The notes under the pieces: model-generated
Told to the model about the DNA's origin: nothing
Seen by the model: only the letters and a program-made list of their open reading frames with translations
The model's database searches: none
Assembly: GCA_030620935.1 (NCBI GenBank)
Contig: JAUXIP010000049.1
Coordinates: forward strand, 1-9,638
Reading direction: 5' to 3'
From: Deltaproteobacteria bacterium
Lineage (GTDB): Bacteria > Desulfobacterota_B > Binatia > UBA9968
Length of the DNA: 9,638 nt
Translations under genes and position numbers: made by a program
Shown here: positions 1-7,547 of the stretch, in pieces
How positions within the stretch are numbered: the stretch's first letter is position 1
Layout of the letters: every line of letters begins with the position of its first letter

Positions 1-2195
1 CACTCTGGGCAACTCTCAGCGACCGGGCGGTCCCAGGCTGCAAATTGGCAATCGGGATAACGATCACAGCCGTAGAAGACCTTACCGCGCCGGGATTTTT
101 TCTCGTAGATATTTCCCTCTTTGCACTCAGGGCAGCGGATCTCAAGGTTCACGGGCTTTTCCAGAGGGCGCATGTTTTTGCATTCCGGGTAGCCGCTGCA
201 ACCTATGAATCGGCCGTATTTTCCCCAGCGGAGCTGCATGGGCCGGCCACACTTTTCGCAGGCCTCATCGACCTGGACCTCTTCAGCTTCTTGTATTTTG
301 CCATCCGCATCCCGGGTGAAATTCTTGGTGTTTTTACATTCCGGATATTTCGGGCAGGCAAGAAACTCTCCGTTTCGTCCCCACTTCACCACCATCTTGG
401 CCCCGCACTTGTCGCAGTCGATGTCGGTGGGCACCTCCTGGCGCTTCACATCCCTCATCTCGGACTTTGCCTTTTTGAGGTCGCGGGCGAACGAGGTATA
501 AAAGCGCTTCATGGCCTTGCGCCAATCTTCTTTGCCCTCCTCGATCTTGTCCAAGACGCTCTCCATGCCCGCGGTAAACTCCGCATTGAGGATATCGGGA
601 AAACTATCCACCAAAAGATCGGTGACGAGAAGTCCCAATTCCGTAGGCGCTAAAGTCCTCCGCTCGTCCAGCACCACATAGTTCCGTTCCAGGATGTTGG
701 ACAGGATCGCCGCGTAGGTGGACGGCCGGCCGATCCCCTGTTCGTCGAGTTCTTTGATCAGCGTGGCTTGACTGTAACGCGGCGGCGGCTGGGTAAAATG
801 CTGACGCGGCTCCAGCGAAAGCAGCGTGAGCCGATCTCCGTTGTGTAAATCCGGGAGCGTGCCGTCTTCCACCTGCTCTTCCTCGTCGGAATCATCGGCC
901 TTGTCATCCTTCCCTTCCATATAGACCTTCATGAAACCGTCGAATTTGAGCTGCTGGCCTGTGGCCCGGAAAACCGCCTCTCCCACAGGGATATCGAAAA
1001 CCGTCTGATCGAAGCGGGCCGGAACCATCTGGCTCGCCACAAAACGCGACCAAATCAGCGAATAGAGAGCAAAGGCATCGCGGCGCAGGTACCGCCGCAC
1101 CCGTTCCGGCGTGTACTCCAAAGAGGTGGGCCGGATCGCTTCGTGAGCGTCCTGAGCCCCTTTTTTGGAACGATAGGTTGCAGGCTTCTCAGGGAGATAG
1201 TCTTTTCCGTATTGCCCCTGGATGAATTGGCGCACGCCGTTTAGGGCATCGGCAGAGACGCGTGTCGAATCGGTCCGCATATAGGTAATGAGACCGACCG
1301 AACCTTCGGAGCCCAACTCTATCCCTTCGTAAAGTCGTTGAGCGATCTGCATGGTCCGCTTCGGCTGAAAACCCAGCTTTCTCGACGCCTCTTGTTGAAG
1401 CTTGCTGGTGACAAACGGCGGTGTCGGAAAGCGACGCCGCTCCTTCTTTTCCACTCCTCCGATGACCCACGAGGGCTTCTCCAGAGATTTCATGATCTGG
1501 CGGACAACCGGCTCTTGCTCCAGTCGGGACTTTTTGTTGTCCACCTTCTTTCCCTGCCACTGGACCAGACGCGCCTCGAAGGAAGGCTTGACCTTGCCTT
1601 CTAAAAGCGCGGTTAAAGACCAGTACTCCTCTGAGACAAAGGCACGAATCTCCTTCTCGCGCTCACAAACCATACGCACCGCCACGGACTGCACCCGCCC
1701 GGCACTCAACCCCCGCCTGACCTTGTCCCAAAGGATCGGGCTGATCTGGTAGCCGACCAAACGATCCAGGATTCTGCGGGCGACCTGGGCATCGAACTTT
1801 TTCCGATCCAGCTCCTGGGGATTAGCGATAGCCTGCTGAACCGCCTTGCGGGTGATTTCATTGATAAGCACGCGGTGGATCTGATGGTGATCTTCGCCAA
1901 TCTGGTCGGCTATGTGCCAGGCGATCGCCTCTCCTTCCCGATCAGGATCCGAGGCCAGGTAAATTTTCTCTTTGCCCTTGGCCGCCTTTCGAAGCTCCTC
2001 GACCACTTTCTTTTTGCCCTGGATCACATGAAAGTCCGGAGCGAACCCTTTCTTGATGTCCACTCCCAACTTGTTCTTGGGCAGATCGACGATATGGCCG
2101 ACCGAGGCCTTGACCTGAAAATCCCGGCCCAGGTATTTCTCCAACGTTCTTGCCTTGGCCGGAGACTCAACGATGACTAGATTTTTTGCCGCCAT
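1..2195 (-). CDS. topA: DNA topoisomerase I (type IA), C-terminus cut by window edge
   Basis: Relaxes negatively supercoiled DNA by transient single-strand cleavage in the cytoplasm. The first 731 codons are visible without a stop. The N-terminal Toprim domain starts with IVESPAKA (Glu at residue 10) and has the metal-binding DPDREGE at 83-89. The catalytic tyrosine is Tyr305 in ITYMRTDSTR, matching the family active site. The C-terminal part carries CxxC zinc-ribbon modules: Cys594/597, Cys646/649 and Cys688/691, each followed by a second Cys pair such as Cys710/716. A further Cys729 (SCPE) begins another finger that the window cuts off. The start is the ATG at 2195, directly before the conserved AAKNLVIVES, with GGTGA four bases upstream. 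It lies 38 bp after dprA, so the two are probably cotranscribed. The identification is near certain. Only the last finger(s) and the stop are missing. Confidence 0.97.
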   Translation of the reverse strand, partial: MAAKNLVIVESPAKARTLEKYLGRDFQVKASVGHIVDLPKNKLGVDIKKGFAPDFHVIQGKKKVVEELRKAAKGKEKIYLASDPDREGEAIAWHIADQIGEDHHQIHRVLINEITRKAVQQAIANPQELDRKKFDAQVARRILDRLVGYQISPILWDKVRRGLSAGRVQSVAVRMVCEREKEIRAFVSEEYWSLTALLEGKVKPSFEARLVQWQGKKVDNKKSRLEQEPVVRQIMKSLEKPSWVIGGVEKKERRRFPTPPFVTSKLQQEASRKLGFQPKRTMQIAQRLYEGIELGSEGSVGLITYMRTDSTRVSADALNGVRQFIQGQYGKDYLPEKPATYRSKKGAQDAHEAIRPTSLEYTPERVRRYLRRDAFALYSLIWSRFVASQMVPARFDQTVFDIPVGEAVFRATGQQLKFDGFMKVYMEGKDDKADDSDEEEQVEDGTLPDLHNGDRLTLLSLEPRQHFTQPPPRYSQATLIKELDEQGIGRPSTYAAILSNILERNYVVLDERRTLAPTELGLLVTDLLVDSFPDILNAEFTAGMESVLDKIEEGKEDWRKAMKRFYTSFARDLKKAKSEMRDVKRQEVPTDIDCDKCGAKMVVKWGRNGEFLACPKYPECKNTKNFTRDADGKIQEAEEVQVDEACEKCGRPMQLRWGKYGRFIGCSGYPECKNMRPLEKPVNLEIRCPECKEGNIYEKKSRRGKVFYGCDRYPDCQFAAWDRPVAESCPE

Positions 2196-2233
2196 AAGTT
2201 CACCAAATGGTACTTATCAAATTGAGGGAACCC

Positions 2234-3388
2234 CTACGTCACCACAAACTTTTTGCCTGGTAGCTGCTTGAGAAGTCCTCTGATCTCGAGATCCAGAAGG
2301 ACCTCCGAGACCTTGGCCGGAGAGAGCCCGCTTGTCTGGATCACCTCGTCGATCTGAACGGAGCGTCCTAGAAGGATCTCGAACACCTTCCGCGCTTCCA
2401 GCTCCATGTTCGGCGGCAGGGTAACGGGAGACTTATGTTCGGCTGTCCCCGCCCGGGCCAAAAGCTGAGGCGCGATCTCCTCCACAATATCCTCAACGGT
2501 CTCCACCAGCTTTGCCCCTTGGCGAATAAGTTTATGAGTGCCTCGGCTGCGGCTGGCGCCAGCTTCACCGGGGACCGCAAAGACTTCCCTCCCCTGTTCC
2601 ACGGCCAATCCGGCTGTAATCAACGAGCCGCTTTTTTCCGTCGCCTCCACCACAACTACGCCGAGGGAAAAACCGCTGATCAGACGATTGCGTGAAGGAA
2701 AGTTAAAAGAAAAAGGAGGCGTCCCCATCGGCGACTCGGATACAACCGCCCCTGCCTGACATATCTTTTGATAGAGCGCTTGATGTTCCGGCGGATACAC
2801 TACATCCACTCCGGAGCCCATAACAGCCACTGTCCTCCCGCCCGCTTCCAAAGCCGCTTCATGAGCCTGTCCGTCGATCCCTCGGGCCATGCCGCTCACG
2901 AGTGTAAATCCCCGAGCAGCGAGACCCTGACATAAATCGCGAGTGATCCGCATCCCGTAATCGCTCGCGCTCCGTGAACCCACCACCGCCACCGCTCTCT
3001 CGTCCTCCGGCCGGATCTCTCCTTTGACATAAAGAAACGGAGGCGGATCAAAAATCATTCGAAGCCGGCTAGGATAGTTCGGATGATTAAAAGGAAGGAT
3101 CTTCACGCCTACCTCGAAGGCGCGCGAGATTTCCTTTCTGACCTCATCCCACTCCGAGAAGCTCAAAAGCCCTTCAATCGCCGTTTGATCCAGTTCCGGG
3201 ATGTGAGCCAGTTCCTCCTCGGCAGTAGAAAACGCTCGCGTCGGATCGCCAAAATGGTCGACCAGCCTCTTAAAGCTCGCGCATCCCAACCCTTTAACCC
3301 TGGCAAGCGCCAGCCAAGGGGCACATTCTTTTTCGTCCAATGAAGGCAAGGAAAAATCCTCCTTCACAGTGTCGCATACCTCAACCAT
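2234..3388 (-). CDS. dprA: DNA processing protein DprA (Smf)
   Basis: Binds incoming single-stranded DNA and loads RecA during natural transformation; it is also conserved in non-competent bacteria. The 384-aa protein has an N-terminal helical SAM/HhH-like region (about 22-90). A Rossmann-fold DNA-binding domain (about 95-305) follows, with VVGSRSASDYG (135-145), SGMARGIDGQAH (165-176), GSGVDVVYPPEH (191-202), FPSRNRLISG (230-239), SGSLITA (253-259) and AVPG (271-274). A C-terminal winged-helix DML1-like domain (about 320-384) completes it. The length is normal for the family. The ATG at 3388 has only a weak AAAAGAG upstream. A TTG at 3349 (Leu14) is preceded by AAGGAGG at 8 bases and may be the true start, giving 371 aa. 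It lies downstream of ogt on the same strand and 38 bp before topA, a common gene pair. Confidence 0.95.
   Translation of the reverse strand: MVEVCDTVKEDFSLPSLDEKECAPWLALARVKGLGCASFKRLVDHFGDPTRAFSTAEEELAHIPELDQTAIEGLLSFSEWDEVRKEISRAFEVGVKILPFNHPNYPSRLRMIFDPPPFLYVKGEIRPEDERAVAVVGSRSASDYGMRITRDLCQGLAARGFTLVSGMARGIDGQAHEAALEAGGRTVAVMGSGVDVVYPPEHQALYQKICQAGAVVSESPMGTPPFSFNFPSRNRLISGFSLGVVVVEATEKSGSLITAGLAVEQGREVFAVPGEAGASRSRGTHKLIRQGAKLVETVEDIVEEIAPQLLARAGTAEHKSPVTLPPNMELEARKVFEILLGRSVQIDEVIQTSGLSPAKVSEVLLDLEIRGLLKQLPGKKFVVT
3358..3364 (-). promoter_or_regulatory. Strong Shine-Dalgarno inside the annotated dprA start
   Basis: Read on the minus strand this is AAGGAGG, 8 bases before an in-frame TTG at 3349-3347. 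It is much stronger than anything before the ATG at 3388. The codons between the two starts encode residues with no known DprA motif. This favours the TTG as a real or alternative initiation site. Confidence 0.5.
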
Positions 3389-3537
3389 ACTCTTTTGTCG
3401 TTTGTCAACCGAGGGTACTAAACCCTGAGGATTAAGGCCAAGAATGTCAGGCAGAGTTTTCTAATGATATTCCAAAACCGCCGTAAACGCTAGGGGGTAT
3501 CGATGAGTCGACCAAAACGCTACTTAATGGACCGGAT
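3389..3537. other. ogt-dprA intergenic region
   Basis: A 149-bp gap between two minus-strand genes. It has no coding frame that I can support. A small hairpin, AGGGT (3412-3416) / ACCCT (3422-3426) with a 5-base loop, lacks a T-run and is not a convincing terminator. TTGACA is present on the minus strand at 3408-3403, but no acceptable -10 box lies 16-18 bases downstream. The region could hold a promoter for dprA-topA, but none is clear. Confidence 0.5.
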
Positions 3538-4017
3538 TCAAGAAGCTTTATCTTTATGATTCTGAACGGATTTTTCCAGTTTCAGCAATCTTTTTTTCCA
3601 GCTTAGCCCTAAGGCGTAGCCGCCCAAATTTCCGTCACTTCGTACCACGCGGTGACAAGGAATAATGAAGGGAATAGGATTTCTAGCCAGGGCGTTGCCT
3701 ACTGCCCGGGTCGCCCTGGGCTTTCCAAGCTGCTCGGCGATCCAGCGATAGCTTCTTATTTCTCCGTAAGGAATGGCTTCGGTAACTTTTAATACCGCTT
3801 GGGTAAAAGGAGGCAGGCTGCCAAGATCGCAGGGAGTGGAAAAAGAATGCAGCCGCCCGGCAAAATAATCACGCAGCTCTTTTTTCGCCGTCGCCTCCCA
3901 GTGCGAGGCACGAGTACTTTTTTCTCTGCCGCGGGAGCGAACATCTTCCCTCTTACCTTTTAGTTCTACCTCTTTTATTCCAGTCTCCGTGGCGGCGATA
4001 AGAAATCCGGGGTTCAT
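3538..4017 (-). CDS. ogt: O6-alkylguanine-DNA alkyltransferase (MGMT/Ogt family)
   Basis: Repairs O6-alkylguanine (and O4-alkylthymine) by moving the alkyl group irreversibly to an active-site cysteine. The 159-aa protein has the family signature IPCHRVV with the acceptor Cys121. The recognition wing-helix YGEIRSYRWIAEQLG (84-98) and RATRAVGNA (101-109, Arg104 as the likely arginine finger) come before it, as does the conserved NP at 113-114. GGYALG after the active site lines the substrate pocket. The N-terminal domain is short and poorly conserved, starting at GFLIAATETG, and contains a very basic stretch at 20-34. The ATG overlaps the der stop codon as ATGA, which implies translational coupling. 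It is preceded by AAGGAGG at 8 bases. An alternative name is ogt-like methylated-DNA-cysteine methyltransferase; the family assignment itself is firm. Confidence 0.94.
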   Translation of the reverse strand: MNPGFLIAATETGIKEVELKGKREDVRSRGREKSTRASHWEATAKKELRDYFAGRLHSFSTPCDLGSLPPFTQAVLKVTEAIPYGEIRSYRWIAEQLGKPRATRAVGNALARNPIPFIIPCHRVVRSDGNLGGYALGLSWKKRLLKLEKSVQNHKDKAS

Positions 4018-5453
4018 CTTTTTTTCCTCCTTCCTTCTTCCCTTCTCGGCCGCAGTATAAGTCGTATCGGCGAGCCTTTCAATTCCAAAGCATCACGCAA
4101 CTGATGCACCAGATAGCGCTGGTACTGGGGCGCGACTCCTTTAGGAGAATTGACAAAGAGCGTAAAGGTCGGCGGGCGGATTCCTGTCTGCGTAGCGTAG
4201 AAGAATTTAACCTGCCGTCCATGGAAAAGCGGGGGAGTGCTCGCCGTCACGATCCCCTTCAGGGCTTGATTGAGAGTCGATGTCTGAATTTTCCGCTTAT
4301 GGGCCGAAGCGACCCGCCAAGCCGCCTGCATCAAACCGGGAATACCGGAACCGTGGTGGGCCGAGATAAATACCAGCGGGGCAAATTCCAGAAACGAGAG
4401 CTTGTGATAAACCTGCTCGCCGTAAGAGCCGGGGTTTCTCTGCTCGTCTTCAACCAGATCCCACTTGTTCACTGCCAAAATAATTCCCTTCCCACGTTGA
4501 AAGGCATACGCCAGGATCTGGGCGTCCTGGCCGGTCACTCCCTCGGGACCGTCCAAAAGATGAATCACCAGATCTCCGCGATCGACGGAGCGAAGAGAGC
4601 GAATGACGCTGTAGCGCTCGATTCGATCTCCGATCTTCGCCTTGCGGCGGATCCCTGCCGTATCCACGAGGATGCACGGCTCCCTTCCCAAATTAAACGG
4701 GCTATCCAGGGCGTCCCGCGTCGTGCCGGGAATCGAATCCACCACCGAGCGGTCATAACCGAGCAGTTGGTTTACCAGCGTGGACTTCCCAACGTTGGGC
4801 CGGCCGATGATGGCGAGAGACAGGGGTCTTGTTTCTTCCTTTTCGTCCTTCTCTTTTTCGGCTTCATCCAAGCCGGCCGGGAAAGAGCCGACAATCCGAT
4901 CCATCAACTCGGTAAGCCAGAGTCCGTGCTCGGTCGAAAGCGGGAAAATCTCATCCAGGCCCAAAGAATAGAAGTCGTACAAATTGGCCTCTTTGGGCGC
5001 GCTGTCGATTTTATTAACGGCGAAAAAAACCGGTTTGTCGACCCGCCTGAGCAGATCCACAGTGTCCCGATCCAGAGGATTCACACCCGCCTTGCCGTCA
5101 AAGAGAAAAAGAATAACGTCCGCCTCTTCTATGGCTAGACTACTCTGCTCCTGCACCTGCCTGTCGAGCGCCGTCTCCGGATCAGGCTCGAATCCCCCGG
5201 TATCGATCAGGAAAAATTTCTTTCCGTACCACTCCGCCTCTCCATAATTTCTATCCCGCGTCACCCCCGGCAGGTTATCGACGATAGCCTTCCTTTGCCC
5301 GGCGAGGCGGTTGAACAACGTGGATTTCCCGACATTCGGCCGTCCAACCACGGCAAGAACGGGAAGGCGGCGAGGATCCGCGGTGTCCATGGCGGGCTGT
5401 CCCGATGTTTTTACAGGCCTAATTCCGTCAACGCGTTGGGATTCCGACTCCAT
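4014..5453 (-). CDS. der: Ribosome biogenesis GTPase Der (EngA)
   Basis: A GTPase with two tandem G domains, required for maturation of the 50S ribosomal subunit. The first G domain has GRPNVGKST at 37-45, DTGG at 84-87 and NKID at 147-150. The second has GRPNVGKST at 217-225, DTAG at 264-267 and NKWD at 329-332. An acidic/basic linker rich in Glu and Lys (197-208) joins them. A C-terminal KH-like domain (about 375-465) ends in a strongly basic tail, RREEGRRKKR. The 479-aa length includes about 21 extra N-terminal residues. The ATG at 5453 has AAGGTGG 7 bases upstream and lies inside era (43-bp overlap). The in-frame ATG at 5390 (Met22) would give a more typical N-terminus but has no clear Shine-Dalgarno. 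The gene is translationally linked to ogt downstream by an ATGA overlap. Confidence 0.97.
   Translation of the reverse strand: MESESQRVDGIRPVKTSGQPAMDTADPRRLPVLAVVGRPNVGKSTLFNRLAGQRKAIVDNLPGVTRDRNYGEAEWYGKKFFLIDTGGFEPDPETALDRQVQEQSSLAIEEADVILFLFDGKAGVNPLDRDTVDLLRRVDKPVFFAVNKIDSAPKEANLYDFYSLGLDEIFPLSTEHGLWLTELMDRIVGSFPAGLDEAEKEKDEKEETRPLSLAIIGRPNVGKSTLVNQLLGYDRSVVDSIPGTTRDALDSPFNLGREPCILVDTAGIRRKAKIGDRIERYSVIRSLRSVDRGDLVIHLLDGPEGVTGQDAQILAYAFQRGKGIILAVNKWDLVEDEQRNPGSYGEQVYHKLSFLEFAPLVFISAHHGSGIPGLMQAAWRVASAHKRKIQTSTLNQALKGIVTASTPPLFHGRQVKFFYATQTGIRPPTFTLFVNSPKGVAPQYQRYLVHQLRDALELKGSPIRLILRPRREEGRRKKR
4026..4032 (-). promoter_or_regulatory. Shine-Dalgarno of ogt within the 3' end of der
   Basis: The minus strand reads AAGGAGG followed by an A-rich 8-base spacer and the ATG of ogt at 4017. 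The same purine-rich bases encode the Arg/Glu/Lys-rich tail of Der, so one segment serves as both coding tail and ribosome binding site. Confidence 0.8.
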
Positions 5454-6331
5454 CCTTTATCCACCTTCACAAAAAGCTCCAAAAAAATCTTGCAGCCCAA
5501 AAACCTTTCCAGATCTTCTCTCGCCTGCTTGCCGATCTCCTTGAGCATAGCCCCTTTCTTGCCGATAAGAATCGGCTTGTGGGCCTCCCGATCCGTAACG
5601 ATCGTCGCCCTAATGACAATGAGATTCTTTTCCTCCTTTTCGCTAAACTCTTCGATGATCACGGCCGTGGCATAGGGAATTTCCTCCTGGGTCAGAGCGA
5701 AAATCTTTTCCCGGATCAGCTCCGAGGCAATGAAACGCTCCGTTTGATCGGTTATCTCTCCCTCGGGATAATAACGTGGCCCCTCCGGAAGCTTTTGCTC
5801 AAGCCGGACCAACAACAGAGAGACGTTTTCTCCCTTGAGGGCACTGATCGGAATGATCTCTATATTGGGCAAGAGAACCGAGCAGCGCTCCATCAGCGGG
5901 AGAAGTTTTTCCTTGGCGACCAGATCGATCTTGTTGAGCACAATGAGCGTCGTCGCGCGCGACTCCTCAAGCGTGCGGGCAATCGTTTCATCTTCCCTTC
6001 GAATCCCCTCGCGTGCATCGACCAGCCAGAGGACCGCATCCGCCTCTCTCAAACTCTTGCGCGCGGTCTCCACCATACGCCGGTTAATCAAGGAACGAGC
6101 CTGATGGATGCCGGGAGTGTCCAAAAAAATTATCTGAGAGCTCGGTGTCGTCCTAATTCCTGTGAGGCGGTTACGCGTGGTCTGCGGTTTGGGGGTCACA
6201 ATGGCGATCTTCTCTCCCAACAGTTGATTCAGGAGAGTCGATTTTCCCGCATTCGGCCGCCCCACAATCGCGACAAAGCCGGACCGGTGCCGACTTGCCT
6301 CACCTTGAATGTTTGTAATTTCAGCCGACAT
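5411..6331 (-). CDS. era: GTPase Era
   Basis: An essential GTPase that binds the 3' end of 16S rRNA and acts in 30S assembly. The 306-aa protein has GRPNAGKST (24-32, the NAGKS variant typical of Era), TTR (51-53, switch I), DTPG (71-74), NKID (133-136) and the SALKG G5 loop (163-167). A C-terminal KH domain follows, with GKKG at 257-260 and the downstream FLELFVKV strand. Length and domain order are normal. The ATG at 6331 is the only good start in frame ahead of the G1 motif. It has no clear Shine-Dalgarno. A promoter at 6346-6373 would give a leader of only about 8 nt, so initiation may be nearly leaderless. The 3' end overlaps der by 43 bp. It is the promoter-proximal gene of the era-der-ogt cluster. 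Confidence 0.97.
   Translation of the reverse strand: MSAEITNIQGEASRHRSGFVAIVGRPNAGKSTLLNQLLGEKIAIVTPKPQTTRNRLTGIRTTPSSQIIFLDTPGIHQARSLINRRMVETARKSLREADAVLWLVDAREGIRREDETIARTLEESRATTLIVLNKIDLVAKEKLLPLMERCSVLLPNIEIIPISALKGENVSLLLVRLEQKLPEGPRYYPEGEITDQTERFIASELIREKIFALTQEEIPYATAVIIEEFSEKEEKNLIVIRATIVTDREAHKPILIGKKGAMLKEIGKQAREDLERFLGCKIFLELFVKVDKGWSRNPNALTELGL
5461..5467 (-). promoter_or_regulatory. Shine-Dalgarno of der inside era
   Basis: The minus strand reads AAGGTGG 7 bases before the ATG at 5453. It supports the upstream start of der over Met22 and places initiation inside the era coding region, which suggests coupled translation. Confidence 0.55.
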
Positions 6332-6345
6332 AGTTGTGCTGAGTG

Positions 6346-6373
6346 ATTATGGCACGGTTGTCGAAGAGATCAA
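6346..6373 (-). promoter_or_regulatory. Putative sigma70-type promoter of era
   Basis: On the minus strand, TTGATC (6373-6368) and CATAAT (6351-6346) are separated by 16 bp and match four and five of six consensus bases. The predicted transcription start is near 6339, only about 8 nt before the era ATG. This is based on sequence only. Confidence 0.45.
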
Positions 6374-6389
6374 GGTTGGAAGGTTGGGA

Positions 6390-6418
6390 TTGAGTTTTTA
6401 AAAAGTACAGTGCATATT
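6390..6418 (+). promoter_or_regulatory. Putative sigma70-type promoter of the TPR lipoprotein gene
   Basis: TTGAGT (6390-6395) and CATATT (6413-6418) have an ideal 17-bp spacer, each matching four of six consensus bases. The spacer holds a short T5A5 run. The predicted start near 6425 leaves a leader of about 25 nt. It is divergent from the era promoter with no overlap between core elements. Confidence 0.4.
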
Positions 6419-6449
6419 CGGGGAAGACGAAGAGCTTGGGAATAACGCT

Positions 6450-7286
6450 ATGATAAAGAGATATCCTTGGACGTGGTTGCCTATTTTTGTTTTTCTCTCG
6501 GGGTGTGCCACCGTTGAAATCAGAACCGAAGTTCAGGCGGGCCGCACGGCCCTCTTGAAAGGAGAACCCGACACCGCCCGGGCACACTTCGAGGCTGCAG
6601 CCCAGTCGAATCCTGACGACGTCGCCGACTTCACGCGCCTCCCGCAGGGTGTTTGGACCTATGTGGGACGGTCTTATTACGCTGCCGGGAAACTCCCCGA
6701 GGCACGTCAAGCCCTGGAGCGAGCCCGTTCCCGCCATAAAGATGATTTCTTGGCCAAGCTTTATTTAGGTCTGACGCTCATCCGACAGCAAACGCAGCAA
6801 GCAAAAATGGAAAACCCGTTGTCACTGGAAGATATTCTTTACGCGCTGAAGGAGGGTGTCGCCCCGAAGCGCGTGGTCACCCTGATCCAGGAAAGGGGCA
6901 TTGGGTTCAAGCTGACGAACAAAGGCGAGAAAAGCCTTAGAAGCGGCGGAGCCGACGATCAGCTCGTCCAAGAGATAAAGGTCATCAGCTCGCAGACCGG
7001 GAAGACGATCCTAAGGGAGCGCGGGTTAGAAGAAGCCCAAGCGGGGCTAAAAGACCTTCATAGCTGGCTTGAGTCCATCACTGAAGGCACTTTGTCCGGG
7101 AGGTTCTGGGATCCGGAAGAAAAAATCCACAAGAAGATCCAGGCCACGCTCTCCCTAACCTCTGCCAAGGATATCGACTGGGAAAAACTTCTCGCCGGTG
7201 GAGAGTGGGTCGGAAAAGCTATAGAGGAAGAAAGCGACCGTGCCCGGGAGGATGAAGCGCAGCAACGCCGCACGCTGGGATTCTGA
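6450..7286 (+). CDS. TPR-containing lipoprotein of unknown function
   Basis: I do not recognise a named gene. The 278-aa product starts with a short signal peptide (MIKR, a hydrophobic stretch at about 6-18) and a lipobox LSGC with the lipidated Cys19, so it should be attached to a membrane outside the cytoplasm. Two TPR-like helix pairs follow: about 25-58 (AGRTALLKGEPDTARAHFEA) and 68-100 (VGRSYYAAGKLPEARQALER), perhaps with a third at 101-115. Residues 124-178 form a distinct helical module with GVAPKRVV, RGIGFKLT and a GGADDQLVQEI end. The rest (to 278) is charged and helical and ends in a Glu/Arg-rich segment. The ATG lies just before the signal peptide; only a weak GGGAA precedes it. 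It is divergent from era and convergent with the CHAT gene. A scaffold role in the envelope is a guess from the TPRs. Confidence 0.85.
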   Translation: MIKRYPWTWLPIFVFLSGCATVEIRTEVQAGRTALLKGEPDTARAHFEAAAQSNPDDVADFTRLPQGVWTYVGRSYYAAGKLPEARQALERARSRHKDDFLAKLYLGLTLIRQQTQQAKMENPLSLEDILYALKEGVAPKRVVTLIQERGIGFKLTNKGEKSLRSGGADDQLVQEIKVISSQTGKTILRERGLEEAQAGLKDLHSWLESITEGTLSGRFWDPEEKIHKKIQATLSLTSAKDIDWEKLLAGGEWVGKAIEEESDRAREDEAQQRRTLGF

Positions 7287-7352
7287 CGACATCCTTTCAA
7301 GTTCCGTCCCCATAGAGTCTCTTCGAACCCTGGGAGTCAGGCGAACCCTTCA

Positions 7353-7547
7353 TCAACACGTCAGGTCTTGACGTCCCAACCTCTTCTCCGCGTTACAAGC
7401 GCGCTTTGTGCTGGCGATTTCGGCCCGGGTTTCCTGGTTGGTGGGATCGAGAGCCCTCGCCTTTTCCAGCTCCGAGAGTGCCTGGGTATAATCTCCTCGC
7501 TCGCTAAAGAGGCGGGCGTTCTTTATATGCTCCCTAACTCTTCCAAG
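7353..7547 (-). pseudogene. TPR tail of the CHAT protein, out of frame (+1)
   Basis: Directly after the proline-rich C-terminus of the CHAT protein, the +1 frame continues open for 64 codons to a TGA at 7355-7353. It encodes a good TPR: REHIKNARLFSERGDYTQAL, then a second helix ending ARALDPTN, and a further helix ending NAEKRLG. It has no start codon or Shine-Dalgarno of its own. Deleting one base from the 5-base homopolymer at 7547-7551 would join it to the upstream frame and give a protein of about 712 aa. So it is most likely the original C-terminus, detached by a one-base insertion or a sequencing error. The coding signal is clear; the cause of the shift is not. Confidence 0.75.

Noticed and set aside
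45..653. Plus-strand open frame of 202 codons
   Set aside because: It is a shadow of the topA zinc-finger region; the minus strand carries the CxxC motifs.
3379..3408. TTGACA box upstream of dprA as a promoter
   Set aside because: No acceptable -10 box at 16-18 bp; the best TATGCG is 24 bp away and inside the reading frame.
3412..3426. AGGGT/ACCCT hairpin as a terminator between ogt and dprA
   Set aside because: The stem has only 5 bp and no T-run follows in either direction.
4104..5138. Long open frame of 344 codons on the plus strand
   Set aside because: It lies wholly antisense to der, whose GTPase motifs are intact. The translation has no domain-like pattern.
6321..6737. Minus-strand open frame of 138 codons over the era upstream region
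   Set aside because: It overlaps the lipoprotein signal peptide and TPRs as well as the era start, and has no ribosome binding site or recognisable motif.
7324..7349. Direct repeat CGAACCCT at 7324-7331 and 7342-7349 between the convergent genes
   Set aside because: Two 8-bp copies with an 18-bp period and no third unit; it could easily arise by chance. No terminator hairpin with a T-run was seen here either.
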